Below, piece after piece: positions 10,298 through 21,192 of a DNA stretch of 64,000 nucleotides. Within the stretch, counting starts at the first letter, position 1; each line of letters opens with the position of its first letter. The DNA comes from Acanthochlamys bracteata (lineage: Eukaryota; Streptophyta; Magnoliopsida; Pandanales; Velloziaceae). A program made the position numbers and the translations under genes. The notes below the pieces were generated by a model. It was not told the origin of the DNA. It searched no databases and saw only the letters and a list, made by a program, of their open reading frames with translations. The DNA is taken from NCBI GenBank assembly GCA_019914995.1, contig CM034133.1:5890001-5954000 (forward strand). Reading direction: 5' to 3'.

Positions 10298-12316
10298 GCA
10301 AGAGATAAAAAGTTGCTTTATTGCTAGGTTAAGTTGGTTGCTTCTCTAATCATCTCGTTGCTTATTATTTGCTCGGTTTGTTATTCTCACTATTTTACCT
10401 ACTTTTCTTATCCTTTTAGATTAAAAAATTAATGGTCTCAGCTCAGAGTGGCTAAATTTCACCCTGAGGTGGAGTTCGTTGTCTATTTCTCTGAATCCTT
10501 CTCCAACTGTTCGACTTGCTTATTTTCTTGTATACTGATTTTTTTCTTTCCTTTTCTCCCTGTTTGTTTCAGGTTAGCAAAATCAAGTACCAGTGCCCAG
10601 GTCAACTTCCCTTGAATGATGGTAAAAATTATGTAGTCATTCACCTGCTTTGTTATAAATCCTCTTGCGCTAGCTTAATTGTTTGCTAATTCAGTCGACC
10701 AACCGCTTACCTAGGCAGTTAAATAGCCTCATCTTTGCATCTGGCTATGGCTTCCTACTTTCTAAATTTGCATTGGTATCATTTTTTCTCCTTTCTCAGT
10801 TTCACTTCAGTTTAAAAAACCGAATAGAGTCAGGGATCAGTTTGCTGCTTAATTAAGTTGATTGCTTTCGTGAAGCTGTTGCTGTTAATGTTGATTAATC
10901 TGCTTGTGCACTTATTCTTTTCCCTCACTTCCTCTTTCTTGCAGTTTGGATAAGTGATTATCTTTGGTTTGGAGCAATTTTAATTTGAGGATCTTCTACG
11001 TTTGTCATCATGGTTTGGGCCTGTTCTCAGATCAATTAAATTTGTAGGTACACTTGAAGGTTCTTCTTGATCTCCTCTTTGAAGTTTTGGCATTTTCTGT
11101 AACACATACCTTTTATCTTTCAGCTGAAATGCCACTAAATGTTGTGACTGTTCTTATGTTCTTGTGAAAGGTGCCACCACTTTCTTCCCAACATAATGCT
11201 GTACTAGGGCATTCCGACACCGTTCTTTCATTTTTCTCACTTTTTAGGGATTATCGCTAATGTTGTCCTTTTAATACTACTATCATGCTTAAGTCTTACG
11301 TATTAATCGCATTTCATATACGATGCATTACCAAGGCTCATAAATTGACATCCATCATCTTTATAATTTTTTCTAGTGCAAGATATGAGGCACTTTATGG
11401 TATAGCTTCTGTTTTAGTTTTGCTTGATTATCCAAATCAAACCAGAAACAAGTTTTGTTATGTACTCGACTTTCCTTGGACAAATAACATCTAAGGTGAA
11501 ATAGAAATTGCTGTTACTATTTGTAAAGTTGGTGGTCAATTTTGTCTAGAAACAAAATAAAAGAAGTATCAATTAGTTAAGAAATTGGTCCTTCCTATTG
11601 TGGTCGTATCAAATTGATTAGAGATGCTTGTGGTCATAAATTGCTGCCTACCTTTGCTAGTAGTTCTTATGCATTACTGAAAGGGTAAGTCATAGGAATA
11701 TTCATGTTCAAACGAATCCAATACTTTCTGGAACGGCCTATAGATTGTAGATGTTTCTGACAAACTTGTGGCCAACTGCTGCCACCATGATCCGTTTTGA
11801 ACTTATGCAAGTACTTCAGCTGTTTCTCCATTTTTCTGAACATAGAAATATTAGTCCTTGGTAATTCTGACAATTGATTTCCCTATAAATAGTGGCTAAC
11901 AATCGTCAAATAAGTTGTTATAAAGATCTTCTTTGGCAGGTATGACAGTGTAAATCGTATATGTGTTATGACATCTCACGAAGAGCGCCATAGTCAATAT
12001 GTATTTACCAAACATTGTACGAATCCAAATACTCGCTTTCTATCGTTTCAATGGGTTATTGGTAGCTTTTACAATAATAAGAATAATGTCTTCAGTTGTC
12101 TTTTTCTTCTGTTTTTGTTATTTTTCTAGAACGTCAGAAAGCGTCTACAGTTGTGGTGGTTGGTGGCCACAAATTTCTCATTCCATTCAAACAATCAGCA
12201 GCCGTTAATATGATCGATAAGTTGCCTGTTTCACTTAATCTTTTATTGCTTCTTAACTTTGTTATTTCCCTTCCTTAGTGTTTATTTCTGTTGTCTTTCT
12301 CTTTGTTTTGTGTTAG

Positions 12317-12365
12317 GATAACTGTCGGAGTGCTGGTTGGAAATCATTGTTTAACATGGGAATAG
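12317..12365 (+). other. Type II micro-exon-like module
   Basis: Starts after GTGTTAG and carries the GTGCTGGTTGG core, followed by AACATGG and AATAGATCAAAC. Closest to the module at 37,064-37,110. Confidence 0.45.
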
Positions 12366-13161
12366 ATCAAACTGTGGCTTTCTTGCTAAGTTAAGTTGGC
12401 TGCTACTGTGGCCCTCGTTGCTCATTAACTTGCTAAACTTTCTCGCATACTCAATTGTATTTCTTATATCCTTTATCATTTTAGGTTGAAGAATTAACAG
12501 TTATGCTTAAAGAGCTACTTTTCACCTTGCCGGGTATTCTAGACATTCAGACGGTGGCATGCTTCTGTTAATCCTTCTCAGTCATTCACTTGCCTAGTTA
12601 CGATCCTCTTGCGTAAGTTTTCTTCCTTGCTTTAATGATGACTCGTTTTCTTCCTTCCTTCTTAAAGTAAAAGGGCATGGAAGTTTTGGTCAAAAATCCA
12701 ACTGCTATTCCAATGAGGGATTCAGTTAAGCAGTCGCTTGCCTTTTTAATTCAGTTATTTAATCCTCTAATTCTTTGTTTTCCTATTTTGCTTGGAAACT
12801 GGATTTTTTTGTTTCCCATTTCCCCTCTTTGTTTCAAGTTAAAAGAAGCAGCTGGGTTCGGGTTCCTACACCGATTTTCTCTAAATGCTGGTAGAAAATC
12901 GAGTAGTCGTTCGCCTTGCTAGTTCTGAAATGATATGCCTCTCCTTAAATTTTTTGCTTTCAAGCTTATTCAAAATTTCTTGTCTTTTCTGCTTATTAAG
13001 GGCCAACGGACTTCTGGCCAATAGGCGAACTTCTATTCACGGAGTGATTCAGCCAAGCGGTGGGTTACCTTGCTAGTTAAGTGCCTCATACTTTTAATAT
13101 TTGTAGTGCTTCTTAATTTGCTTGATTACCGACTCTTTTTCTTGCTCCCTATTTGTTTCAG

Positions 13162-13210
13162 CTAGAAAGAGAAAGGAGTGCTGGTTGGAGGTTCAACATT
13201 TCTTCAATGC
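13162..13210 (+). other. Type II micro-exon-like module, Trp intact
   Basis: Follows TTTGTTTCAG and reads LERERSAGWRFNISSM in the second-base frame, with no stop and with an intact TGG. It is the best coding version of the AG-W-R-x-N-F motif. An identical core lies at 24,912 in unit 2. Confidence 0.5.
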
Positions 13211-13890
13211 ATTTGGTCAATCACACATCTATATACTTCTTAGTTAAGTTGATTGCTTCCCTGAACCCACTTCTGTTGCTTATGTTAATTAATCTGTTTG
13301 TGTACTTATTGTTTTGCTTGCTTTCTCTTCCTTGCAGTTTGAAAAAGCGATTGTTCTTAGTTTGGATTAAAATATTTGAGGATCTTCTGCATTTATGGTA
13401 GCTGTTTATGCCCGCTTGTTAGTTTTAGATTAAAGAAATTAATCGTCTCAGCTCAGAGAGGCTAAATTTTCATCATGAGGTGGAGTCTGTTGTCTACTTC
13501 TCTGAATCCTTCTCTCGCTGTTCGACTTGTTTATTTTTCTTGGGTACTGATTTTTTTCTTTCCTTTGCTCTTTGTTTCCTTTTGAATGATGGTAAAAATT
13601 AAGTAGTCATTCACCTGCTTTATTATGAATCCTCTTGCGCAAGCTCGGTTGCTTCCTTTCGTGCTGACATGTTTTCCTTTCTCTTTTTTCTTCTTAATTT
13701 AAAGGGCCAATGAAATTATGGTGAAATGGCCAGAAACAAGATTTCTTATATCCTTTATCATTTTAGGTTGAAGAATTAACAGTTACGCTTAACGAGCTAC
13801 TTTTCTCCTTTTCTGTTAATCCTTCTCAGTTGTTTAATTTGTCATTTTTCATGGATGCTGACTTTTTTTATTTCTCGGTTTTTGTTCTAG

Positions 13891-13950
13891 GTTAAAAGAA
13901 CCAGCGAGGGGTTGTTCGTCGATGAACATTCGTTAAATGAAGGTGAAAAT
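13891..13950 (+). other. Micro-exon-like module variant
   Basis: Follows TTTGTTCTAG and starts GTTAAAAGAACCAGCG, then ends near AAATGAAGGTGAAAATC. It shares the GTTAAAAG start of type I but has a different core. It recurs at 25,641. Confidence 0.4.
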
Positions 13951-13959
13951 CTTTGTTAT

Positions 13960-15640
13960 ATAGTTGTCAGTTGGATTTTCTAGTCATGTCTTTCTTATAT
14001 AGTTGCTTCGTTCTTGATTTTATGATGTAGAATTTTTTGTCTATCGGTGTACCGATGCTAATAGTTGATGATTGAAAATCTTTGTAAGTTAACAATTAAC
14101 CACAAAGGAATTTTCAAAGTAAGACTACTCAAAGTTCGAGTTTGTTAAGCATACTGCTGAGAGTGTCTCGAACACTTAATGTAGTCTATTCATGAAATAA
14201 TCCACTTAATTATCCAGTGATTTTTGGTCCTGCACAAACCTCAAATTGCACGGACATGCATGTTGTTACTGCTCCGCCACTTTGCTTATGCTCATCATAA
14301 GTTTTAACTATAGGTAATGAAGAAGTTCGACTTAACAAAAGCCTAGGCAAATTTTCCTGATCTTAGATGCCAAATGGGTTTTTTTGGAAATTGTGCAAAC
14401 TAGGACTAACATTCTAGATGAGCTAGATAGTACATTTTAGCAGAACAAGTGAAGTTACTCAACATGAAAATGCGATCCTCACTATCTTTTTCTAGTACTT
14501 GATTTTATTTTCCAGGTTATCTTTTGACAAACAAACCTTTTTCAAATGCAAATATGTAAAAAGCATTTGCCTCGTAAAGTGCAGTTTTATTTAACTGAAG
14601 TGGCATCGTGCATAATATCTACTGCTTCAATTTGTGTCGCGGGCTTAAATTATGAGCTAAGTACATCTAGGAGTTACAAACAAGAAAAAAGTGAAGAGTT
14701 CTTTTGGAACTGTTGTTTTTTTTTTTCTAATGGCTCAGACGTACTTTGTCTACTTATGCTTTTTGTCGTTCAGGTTGAAGTATCTGGATTTGCACTTAAC
14801 AAAGGGTTTTCTCGCGAAAGTTAACAAAATGAAGTTATTTTAAAAAGTTTCAGTTCTTACTTCATCATTTAGTATAAATTTAGTGGTGGATGAGTTTCTA
14901 TACTTCATCAATTGTATTCTTAGTACTAGTAGCTTTTTCTTGTCTTGATGTGTTTTAAGGCTAAAGGTTGTACAATTGCATCACTTTCTGTGGAGTTATG
15001 TTGTGGGGTTGAAGAATGATCAAGTTCCTGTGTGGAAATAGTTCGATGAATACTTCCATTTTCCTAATAGATTCTTCTTAGTAAAGTTTTCATGGAAGAT
15101 TTAGCGAGCTTATAAGATCACCACAATTCTTTTAGATTCAAAAATGCTGACATTGTTATAGCTTTTAGAACAAAATCCACCTGAGCTTTGATTCTATTAA
15201 TTTCATTTATTTGGTTGTGGATTGATTGTAGAAGTCAGACTGATCTATCAAAATTCATATTCGGAAAGACTGAAAGGGCTTTGCATATTCTAGATGGTTA
15301 TGGAAACTTGTCGCAGTTAACATCAGTGAAGATTTACTTTGCAGTTTCTTAGCAATGCTAGACTACTATCTTGTTAACTAAGTCTGAGTAATAGTTTCAT
15401 GTTAGTAGTGGGAAATTTTTATGAAATAAGCTGTCATGGTGTTAAATAACAACTGATCTATTATAAATTCCATTTATTTGATTTTATAGTAGGTTGCAAA
15501 TAGCAATGTGAATCTAGCGGTGTACAGAAAGGGAATGTAGCTGTTATTCGGCATGAAATGTTCAATTTAATTTTTTTGTGAGATTCAATCTGTTTAATTT
15601 TATCTTGGATTGGATTATGAAGTCTTGTTTCTTGTTTTCT
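13960..15640 (+). other. Intron-like stretch of unit 1
   Basis: T-rich, with diverged repeats of the CCGATGCTAATAGTTGATG landmark that also occur at 18,760, 30,950, 37,210 and 38,385. An open frame at 14,546 is 92 codons here but 135 codons in unit 2 because of a homopolymer-T length change, so it is not a conserved gene. Confidence 0.5.
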
Positions 15641-15648
15641 GTATCCAG

Positions 15649-16078
15649 AAACAAGATTAAGTGGCAAAAACAAGGTCAACCAGTTGTCAATAGCTGTTCG
15701 CAAGGGAGGGACATGCTACTCAGTCCATTCATCTCAGGTTAGCAAGAAAGGAAGAAGAGGACATCAATGAAAGCAAGGTGCCTCAATCGAGTTTCAAATT
15801 GAGAAAGCAATCTAAATATGCCACTGAGGAGAATGAAGAACCTAATGCACCTACAAAGAGGTTTGCATTGCCTTCCAATCAGAGTCACACGAAAGGTCAT
15901 CCTGAGAAAAGAAAATCTTCTGAAGAGTACAAAATTTTCGCACCTAGAACGTGAGACAATGCGACATTCAATGTTCTACATTGAAAGATGCTAGAAAGAA
16001 CTCCATACAGACTCACATCCATAGAGAAAAACCATGTTGATTCTCTCTGTTGACAATACTGGCCTGATGAAATGAACT
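15649..16078 (+). pseudogene. P1: exon-like block, Lys/Glu/Ser-rich, unit 1
   Basis: Starts after GTATCCAG and ends before a GTGAG donor-like site (ACTCCA|GTGAG). Within it, 15,694-15,954 is open for 86 codons with no ATG. It reads ARKEEEDINESKVPQSSFK and then LRKQSKYATEENEEPNAP, a hydrophilic, charged, low-complexity protein segment. The same 261-nt frame is open in unit 2 (27,449-27,709), with one visible Glu/Gln change. After the TGA the block still aligns with its degenerate paralogue P2, so the stop is probably a mutation inside an older exon. I do not recognise the protein. The basic RKQ-type patch could be a nuclear signal or part of many chromosomal proteins. Confidence 0.45.
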
Positions 16079-16122
16079 CCAGTGAGTTTCTTCTTTTGAC
16101 ATAAGGAACTAGAATTTAATAG

Positions 16123-16525
16123 CATGTTGGTGCCAGCTAAACCTTATAAATCTGCATCTCGTTCAGTTGATGGACATCCACTTCCTAGCACATTTATTCT
16201 TCTTGACTATGTGCTTACTGATAAAGTAGATGCTTCCAGATTGATTGCAGCTGGTTGAAGAAGTATCCTCTGGTACTGACACAAATAGTTCGTCACTTAA
16301 AGATGGATATTGCTTGGCTGCACAAGAGGTGATCACAGTTTGAACTTGATAAACGATCTCAATTGTCTGATGGGCTGAAGAGGCCAAGAGAGACGAATCT
16401 CAATTGTCTGATGGGCAGCAAATGAAAAACAGCAATCATGCTTCTGTCATTAGAGGCATTTAATTTCATTATGACATCGACCTAACGTATTTTGGGACTT
16501 CAACCAATAGTCTTAATAACAAAAG
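16123..16525 (+). pseudogene. P3: exon-like block, unit 1 (mosaic, damaged)
   Basis: Starts after TTTAATAG and ends AAAAG|GTAAG, a canonical donor. It reads MLVPAKPYKSASRSVDGHPL then PSTFILLDYVLTDKVD before stops appear. From about 16,240 it is a patchwork of the unit-2 version and the paralogous block P4, with a locally repeated CAATTGTCTGATGGGC. It lacks the clean frame of unit 2 (27,879-28,250). Protein family unknown. Confidence 0.4.
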
Positions 16526-16740
16526 GTAAGTTACAGTCTCGTCTTTAGCTCAAATGAAATACTTGTTGCCGTTAGAAGAACTGTTTTGCAAGCTTGTCTT
16601 GTCATATCTTGTTAGGTAAATATCTTGCTTATCAAAATTTCACTTTTTTATGACATTGGTGATTCCCTCACAAATACTGAAGGTGAACTGATCTCTTACA
16701 GATACCATTTTATTTCAAATATAAGATGCCTTTCAAATTG
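16240..16740 (+). other. Patchwork region with short alternating blocks
   Basis: Compared with unit 2, this stretch alternates every 7-20 bases between two different unit-2 segments, about 28,270-28,370 and about 28,508-28,660, and earlier between P3 and P4. It is shorter than its unit-2 counterpart by about 420-440 bp. Such fine mosaicism suggests a consensus or assembly artefact, or less likely repeated gene conversion. Confidence 0.6.
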
Positions 16741-17050
16741 AGGAGGAAGCAAACTTGATGTGCCACTAGGGATAATGAAGAACCTAATGCACCTGCAGAG
16801 AGTTCTATATTGCCTTCCAATCAGTGTCACACAGAAGGTAGTCCTGAGTAAAGAAGATCTTCTGAAGAGGACAAAATTTTTGGACCAACTGATTGGTAGA
16901 ATGTGTGCAATGCGATATTCAACGATCTACATTGAAACATACTCGAAAGAACTTCATACAGACGCATCCAGAGAGAAAAACCATGTTCGTTTCCTCTGCT
17001 GGCTGCCTGACAAAATGACCTCTGCTGGCCGCCTGATGAAAAGAACTATG
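16734..17050 (+). pseudogene. P2: degenerate paralogue of P1, unit 1
   Basis: Aligns with P1 from the FKLR...KQ patch onward (AACCTAATGCACCT, CCTTCCAATCAG, TCTTCTGAAGAG). It ends at AACTATG|GTGAGG, a good donor. In the P1 frame it has several stops (TGA after the KQT, TGA after SPE). Another frame is open for 116 codons from 16,760 and is identical in unit 2. Because the frame that matches P1 is the broken one, I treat the 116-codon frame as fortuitous. Confidence 0.45.
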
Positions 17051-17113
17051 GTGAGGTTCTTCCTAATATCGGAAGAGCTTGTTCTTTCGAACCCAGGATC
17101 TAGAATTTAACAG

Positions 17114-17537
17114 CATGTTTGTGTCAGCTAAGCCACAAAAATCTGCACCTCAATCGCTTGATGGACACCCACTTCCTCACACAATTGTTTTTGGATTTGC
17201 GCTCACCGATAAAGTAGATGATTCCAGTTCGAATGCAGCTGGGTTGAAGTAGAATCCTCTGGCAGTGGACATAGATAGTTTTACTCGAAGACGGATATTG
17301 CTTGGCTGTAGGAAATATGATCGCAGTTTCCAGGAATCAAATCTTGATGACCATGCAACTGAAGTGCCAAGAGAGAAGAATCTCAATTGTCTGGTGGGCT
17401 GCAGTCTTTCAGCAATTTCTGTTGTAGATGAAGTTCCTCCTAGGCTGAAGGTAACTGGAATTATAGTTCAAGCGAAGACATTTAACACGAACGATCTCAT
17501 ATTTGGACTTCAAAGCAATAGTCTAAATGGAAAAAAG
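17114..17537 (+). pseudogene. P4: degenerate paralogue of P3, unit 1
   Basis: Starts after TTTAACAG and ends AAAAAAG|GTAAGT, a consensus 5' splice site. It reads MFVSAKPQKSAPQSLDGHPL then PHTIVFGFALTDKVDD, aligned to P3, with a TAG after about 45 codons. Further on, another frame matches P3 (HATE..AKR.ESQLS). Exon order P1-P3-P2-P4 points to a tandem duplication of an exon pair within one gene. Confidence 0.45.
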
Positions 17538-19862
17538 GTAAGTTGCCATCTATGTGGTCTTAGCTCAAACGAAGACTAGGAAGAACTGAAAAGCTTGTCA
17601 CTCCTGCGATATCTTGCCTATCAAAATTTCATAATGACATCTTATCTCCTAATGCTATTATTGTGCTTCAATTTCTTAGTTTTTATTGCCGGAGAAGAGA
17701 CCGTCTGAATAACCATCGCATATCTACGTCCTTTTGCTTAATGGGTAGCAAGCCAAAACAACCATGCACAGCCTGCAGTGAGTAAAAGAGGTCCACCTCA
17801 ATAAAGGAGAGAAAAGCGGCAATGTAGAATGTAAGTAAATGCCAGTTTCTCTGTGCAGAGGAATTTGACGCATTTTTGGACTTGTTAACTTTCCCAACAA
17901 CTTCGGTTTCAAGCTTAAATGGGAGATGCAGTGTGCCGAACTAGAGATTTGCCCAAGGGAATGTTCATTGAAACAACTTGAATCCTTCTTTCGACTTTCT
18001 TTGGCTACCTTGTCTACTCAATTATGTAGTTCCACATACATGGTATTATGTGAATTGTTTTGTGCATTCAGATCAAGGCCAGAACCTGTAATTAGATAGC
18101 TGGTATGTAATCCAACGTAAATATTACATATATAGAAGTTGATGACCATGATCAGGAAAAAGGATGGCCCATATCAAGCAGGGTTAAGCTGGTACAAATC
18201 TTTGCTTTCCATTTTAATCCTCAATACTTTTACCTTTAAAGTAGCAGCATAAGGTAGAAAATAATACTAGGACAGGGCTTAGTAAATATTTGAATCTTGA
18301 AATTGACTAATTAATGATAGTTGTTTTAGATTCTAATATATCTGAGCGCATTACCTACTTTGTTATGGAATAGGTTGATATTTAAGGATCTATCTTATGG
18401 CAGTAACATTCCTTAGTATGTAGCTGTAGGACGGAAAGAGAACGAAGCTGTTATATATAGAGTTTGAACAGGTTAAAGTTTCCCATAGTTTAGTATGTTT
18501 AAGTTCATCTTGGATTGCAATTGAATCCTTCCTCTTATGAACTTGTTTTAGGATAACAAGCGTTCCCATTGGCAATCCAATTCAAGTGTTGAATAGTCTT
18601 CTACGGGCTTATGTAGATATTTCTAATCTGTTTTTACAATCAATCCTAAACCACTAATTGAATGTAGTGTGTGCTTTAGGATTTATTTGGGGTCTATCAT
18701 ATGGAAAGCTGCAATATGAGGTAATATTTCCTTAGTATACAGAGTTTTGTTGTTTACTACTGCACCAATGCTAATAGCTTGTACCCAAAAATGTATGGAA
18801 CTTGACACATCAGCAAGAAAGAAGTTGGTAAAGAAGACTGCTTAAACATCAAATTTATTAAGTATTATGCTACGCATGTCTCAATCACTTTGCACAAAAT
18901 ATTCACCTAAGGCAGAATCACCTTCCTTTTTCTCTTTTGGAGGTTTCAGGCCTATCCAATTACTTTCCAATGTATTTTCTTCACTATTAAGTCCATCTTG
19001 TATGGTGCTTCTCTGTTTTGTGTAGGAATACATATATGTTTCTACCTTCTCATTGTTGATGCATTCTTTTTTTAACTGTTAGCCTGTCTGTTGTTCACAT
19101 TTTTTAGATTCTTTAGGTTTGTAGTATAGTTTCAACATCTAAGTTGCAATTCCCTTTTCTATAGTCATACTTTTATTTGTTTTCCAGTTTAGATTACAAA
19201 TAACAATTTGACTGAAGCAGTAGCATGAAGAAGGAATGGAGCGGAGCTATTACGTAGCATGAACATTCAACGGTTTACCCTGCATTATTTAATTTCTTCT
19301 ATGATTGTTCCCTTTTTTCTTAATGTTTTGAAGACGATTTGTCATTATGCCAATAGGGAATAGTATGATTGAGCCCTTGGTTTTTTAGTGCTTCTGTGAG
19401 GCGGACTTGCGCGTGATGTATTACCACAAAATATTTCTAGTCTAGTAATCATAGTGTTACCATGGAATTAGAAAACCATTTTTGCTGACATCTCAAACCA
19501 TAGTTTACAATTCATCCGTAACATGATATTACCAATTACAATTCTTAAAAGTAGGTTTAAATTTTTTAAAGAATTTCTCCAGTACAGTTTTTACATTTTT
19601 TCTTTAAGAGTCGTCATTGTACTTTTAGATCTATTTGCAAGTCCATATTGGCTTACATATTGTAGTATTCAAGTTAAAATCTGAAGAAGTATTTTCTGTA
19701 CAACATGTAGTTTCGATTTGTGTTTATGCATGTTGTTTCATCCTTCATATCAGTAGTACGTATTGATTTACAGCTGCTTACAACTAGGAGTTGCAAAGAA
19801 AAACATGTGGGAGGTATTGCACGAGCGTCGCAGCTGTTATTAATCAATAATGCTTGAAAGCA
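17538..19862 (+). other. Unit 1 spacer without recognisable gene
   Basis: T-rich sequence duplicated at 29,725-32,050. Parts recur in diverged form at 37,140-37,600 (GCCAATGCTAATAGCTTG, TTCACTATTAAGTC landmarks) and at 39,745-39,880 (TTTTAGATTCTAATATATCTGA). I see no long open frame. Confidence 0.6.
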
Positions 19863-20334
19863 TACATTGCCTACTTATATCGTTTTGTTGTATGAATCCT
19901 ATATCTCTAACATACGTTTCAGTATATTCAGGAAAGGCTTGAAGGAAACTTCTATAGGAAAACAATATCTCATGTTTAACTTAAGCTAAGCAAGATATTT
20001 GCCTACACGTGTCATGTCTCTTCTTTAGAAGCTGTTGATTCAGACAAGGTCTTGTCAAGGAGTTTGTATTGGCAAATTCGGGTACTGCATCACAAGCCAT
20101 TTACTTTGGTTACATGTTTTCACCGGTGGGTATTGAGAACATCTTAAGCTTTTGTTAAAACCATAAGACTATATTCTTCTGAACATAATATTTGTCGATT
20201 CCTCTTGATATAGTCACTTGCTAGGCAATCGGTCATGTTTCCCATTGCTGCTTCTCTAAATCTTTCTTTTGCTGTTTAATGTACTTAGTTTGATATGGTA
20301 CTAGTTTAATTTCCTTTCTCTCTCTTCATTTCAG

Positions 20335-20448
20335 GTTAAAAGCACAACAAGATGCTAGAAGGAGATAGTAGTGCTGAGGAAGGAAGAGAAGGATTGTGAT
20401 CAAAACTTGCTCAAGTCCGACATTCAACAGCTGAAATTGGTGAATTAA
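20335..20448 (+). pseudogene. Terminal exon-like block with coiled-coil tail, unit 1
   Basis: Follows TTCATTTCAG and reads 114 nt in phase 0 to TAA. The first codons (VKSTTRC) resemble the micro-exon module start, then comes a TAG, then KEIVVLRKEEKDCDQNLLKS and nine more residues. The two parts together suggest that the module array ended in this coiled-coil terminal exon. Confidence 0.5.
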
Positions 20449-21141
20449 CAGGTCAAACTGGAAGTCATCACGCTTGTTAATTTTCTACTGAGGACTTACT
20501 TGACATTGTTTTGTCTTATTACTTGAAGAGAAATATACACTTTTAGAGGTTTGAAATATTGATACTTGACTTACAGCATGCTGCTTTCAGTTAGGAACTC
20601 ATGTTGTGTAGTCAAAAACATTAAAAGGAACTCTGCTGCGAAGGTTTGATGAATTAGTTAACACATTTTGTTTTTCTGGAACTTGTATCTTAAAAATAAT
20701 TTGCTATTGCCTATTCGATTTTATCGACGCCTATGAAAAAACATGTGAAGCTAAGCCCTTAGAGGTACTGAAATAGTTTTAGGTAAATATTTCATTCACT
20801 TTATAAGTGTTGGAGGGTATTTATCCAGTGTTGTCGTGAAACAGCTTCTTAAAGGCTAATTGTTCTTACTTCAACCCTTGGCAATGCATTTGAGAAGATT
20901 GATAAGACTGACTTTGGTTGAAATTTGGTACATAATCTTGATCTAGTTCATCCCACAATTATTCTAAATTAGTATAGTTGGACCTTATGTATCTTATTTG
21001 GCTAAGTCATGTTTAATTGGATTGGGTGTGGCCTGTTTCAGGTTGCTTGCAGTGCTGCTTTTTTGAATCCTTCTTTTGCTGCATAAATTGCTTGGTTTGG
21101 TTCTGTGTACTGGTTCAATTTCCTTTCCTTTTGTTTTTCAG

Positions 21142-21192
21142 GTTAAAAGGGCAACTGAGCGCTAGATGGCGGGCAACTTTTCTTCAGTGCCG
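21142..21192 (+). other. Type I micro-exon-like module, unit 1
   Basis: Follows TTTTTCAG. Contains GGGCAACTGAGCGCTAGATGG and ends GTGCCGTAATG, one G shorter than unit 2 (GTGCCG|GTAATG), so the donor-like site is damaged here. In one frame it is open: LKGQLSARWRATFLQCR. Confidence 0.5.

Larger units (their letters stand above)
9431..12621 (+). repeat. Old diverged copy (S0) of the 21,770-24,390 segment, with extra modules
   Basis: Collinear with 21,770-24,387 and with 33,960-37,130, but clearly more diverged. Shared landmarks are CACTGTTGTGTCGGTT, GATGGATACCAT, GAAAAGAATTTGCTG, CAAAAGYGGYTG, GCTAACTTTGATGCAGGCAA, GTGCCACCACTT and ATGATCCGTTTTGAA. It runs on into sequence (from about 11,800) that the first 12-kb unit lacks at its right end but that continues after 36,574. 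Open frames inside are not conserved among the copies. Confidence 0.8.

Noticed and set aside
15694..15954. Possible similarity of the P1 basic patch (RKQSKYA) to the C-terminal region of plant shugoshin-type proteins
   Set aside because: Only a few basic and polar residues match, with no supporting N-terminal coiled coil in phase. Too weak to name.
16760..17110. 116-codon open frame, identical in both 12-kb units (also 28,946-29,296)
   Set aside because: Identity is expected from the recent duplication. The frame that aligns with paralogue P1 is a different one and is broken.
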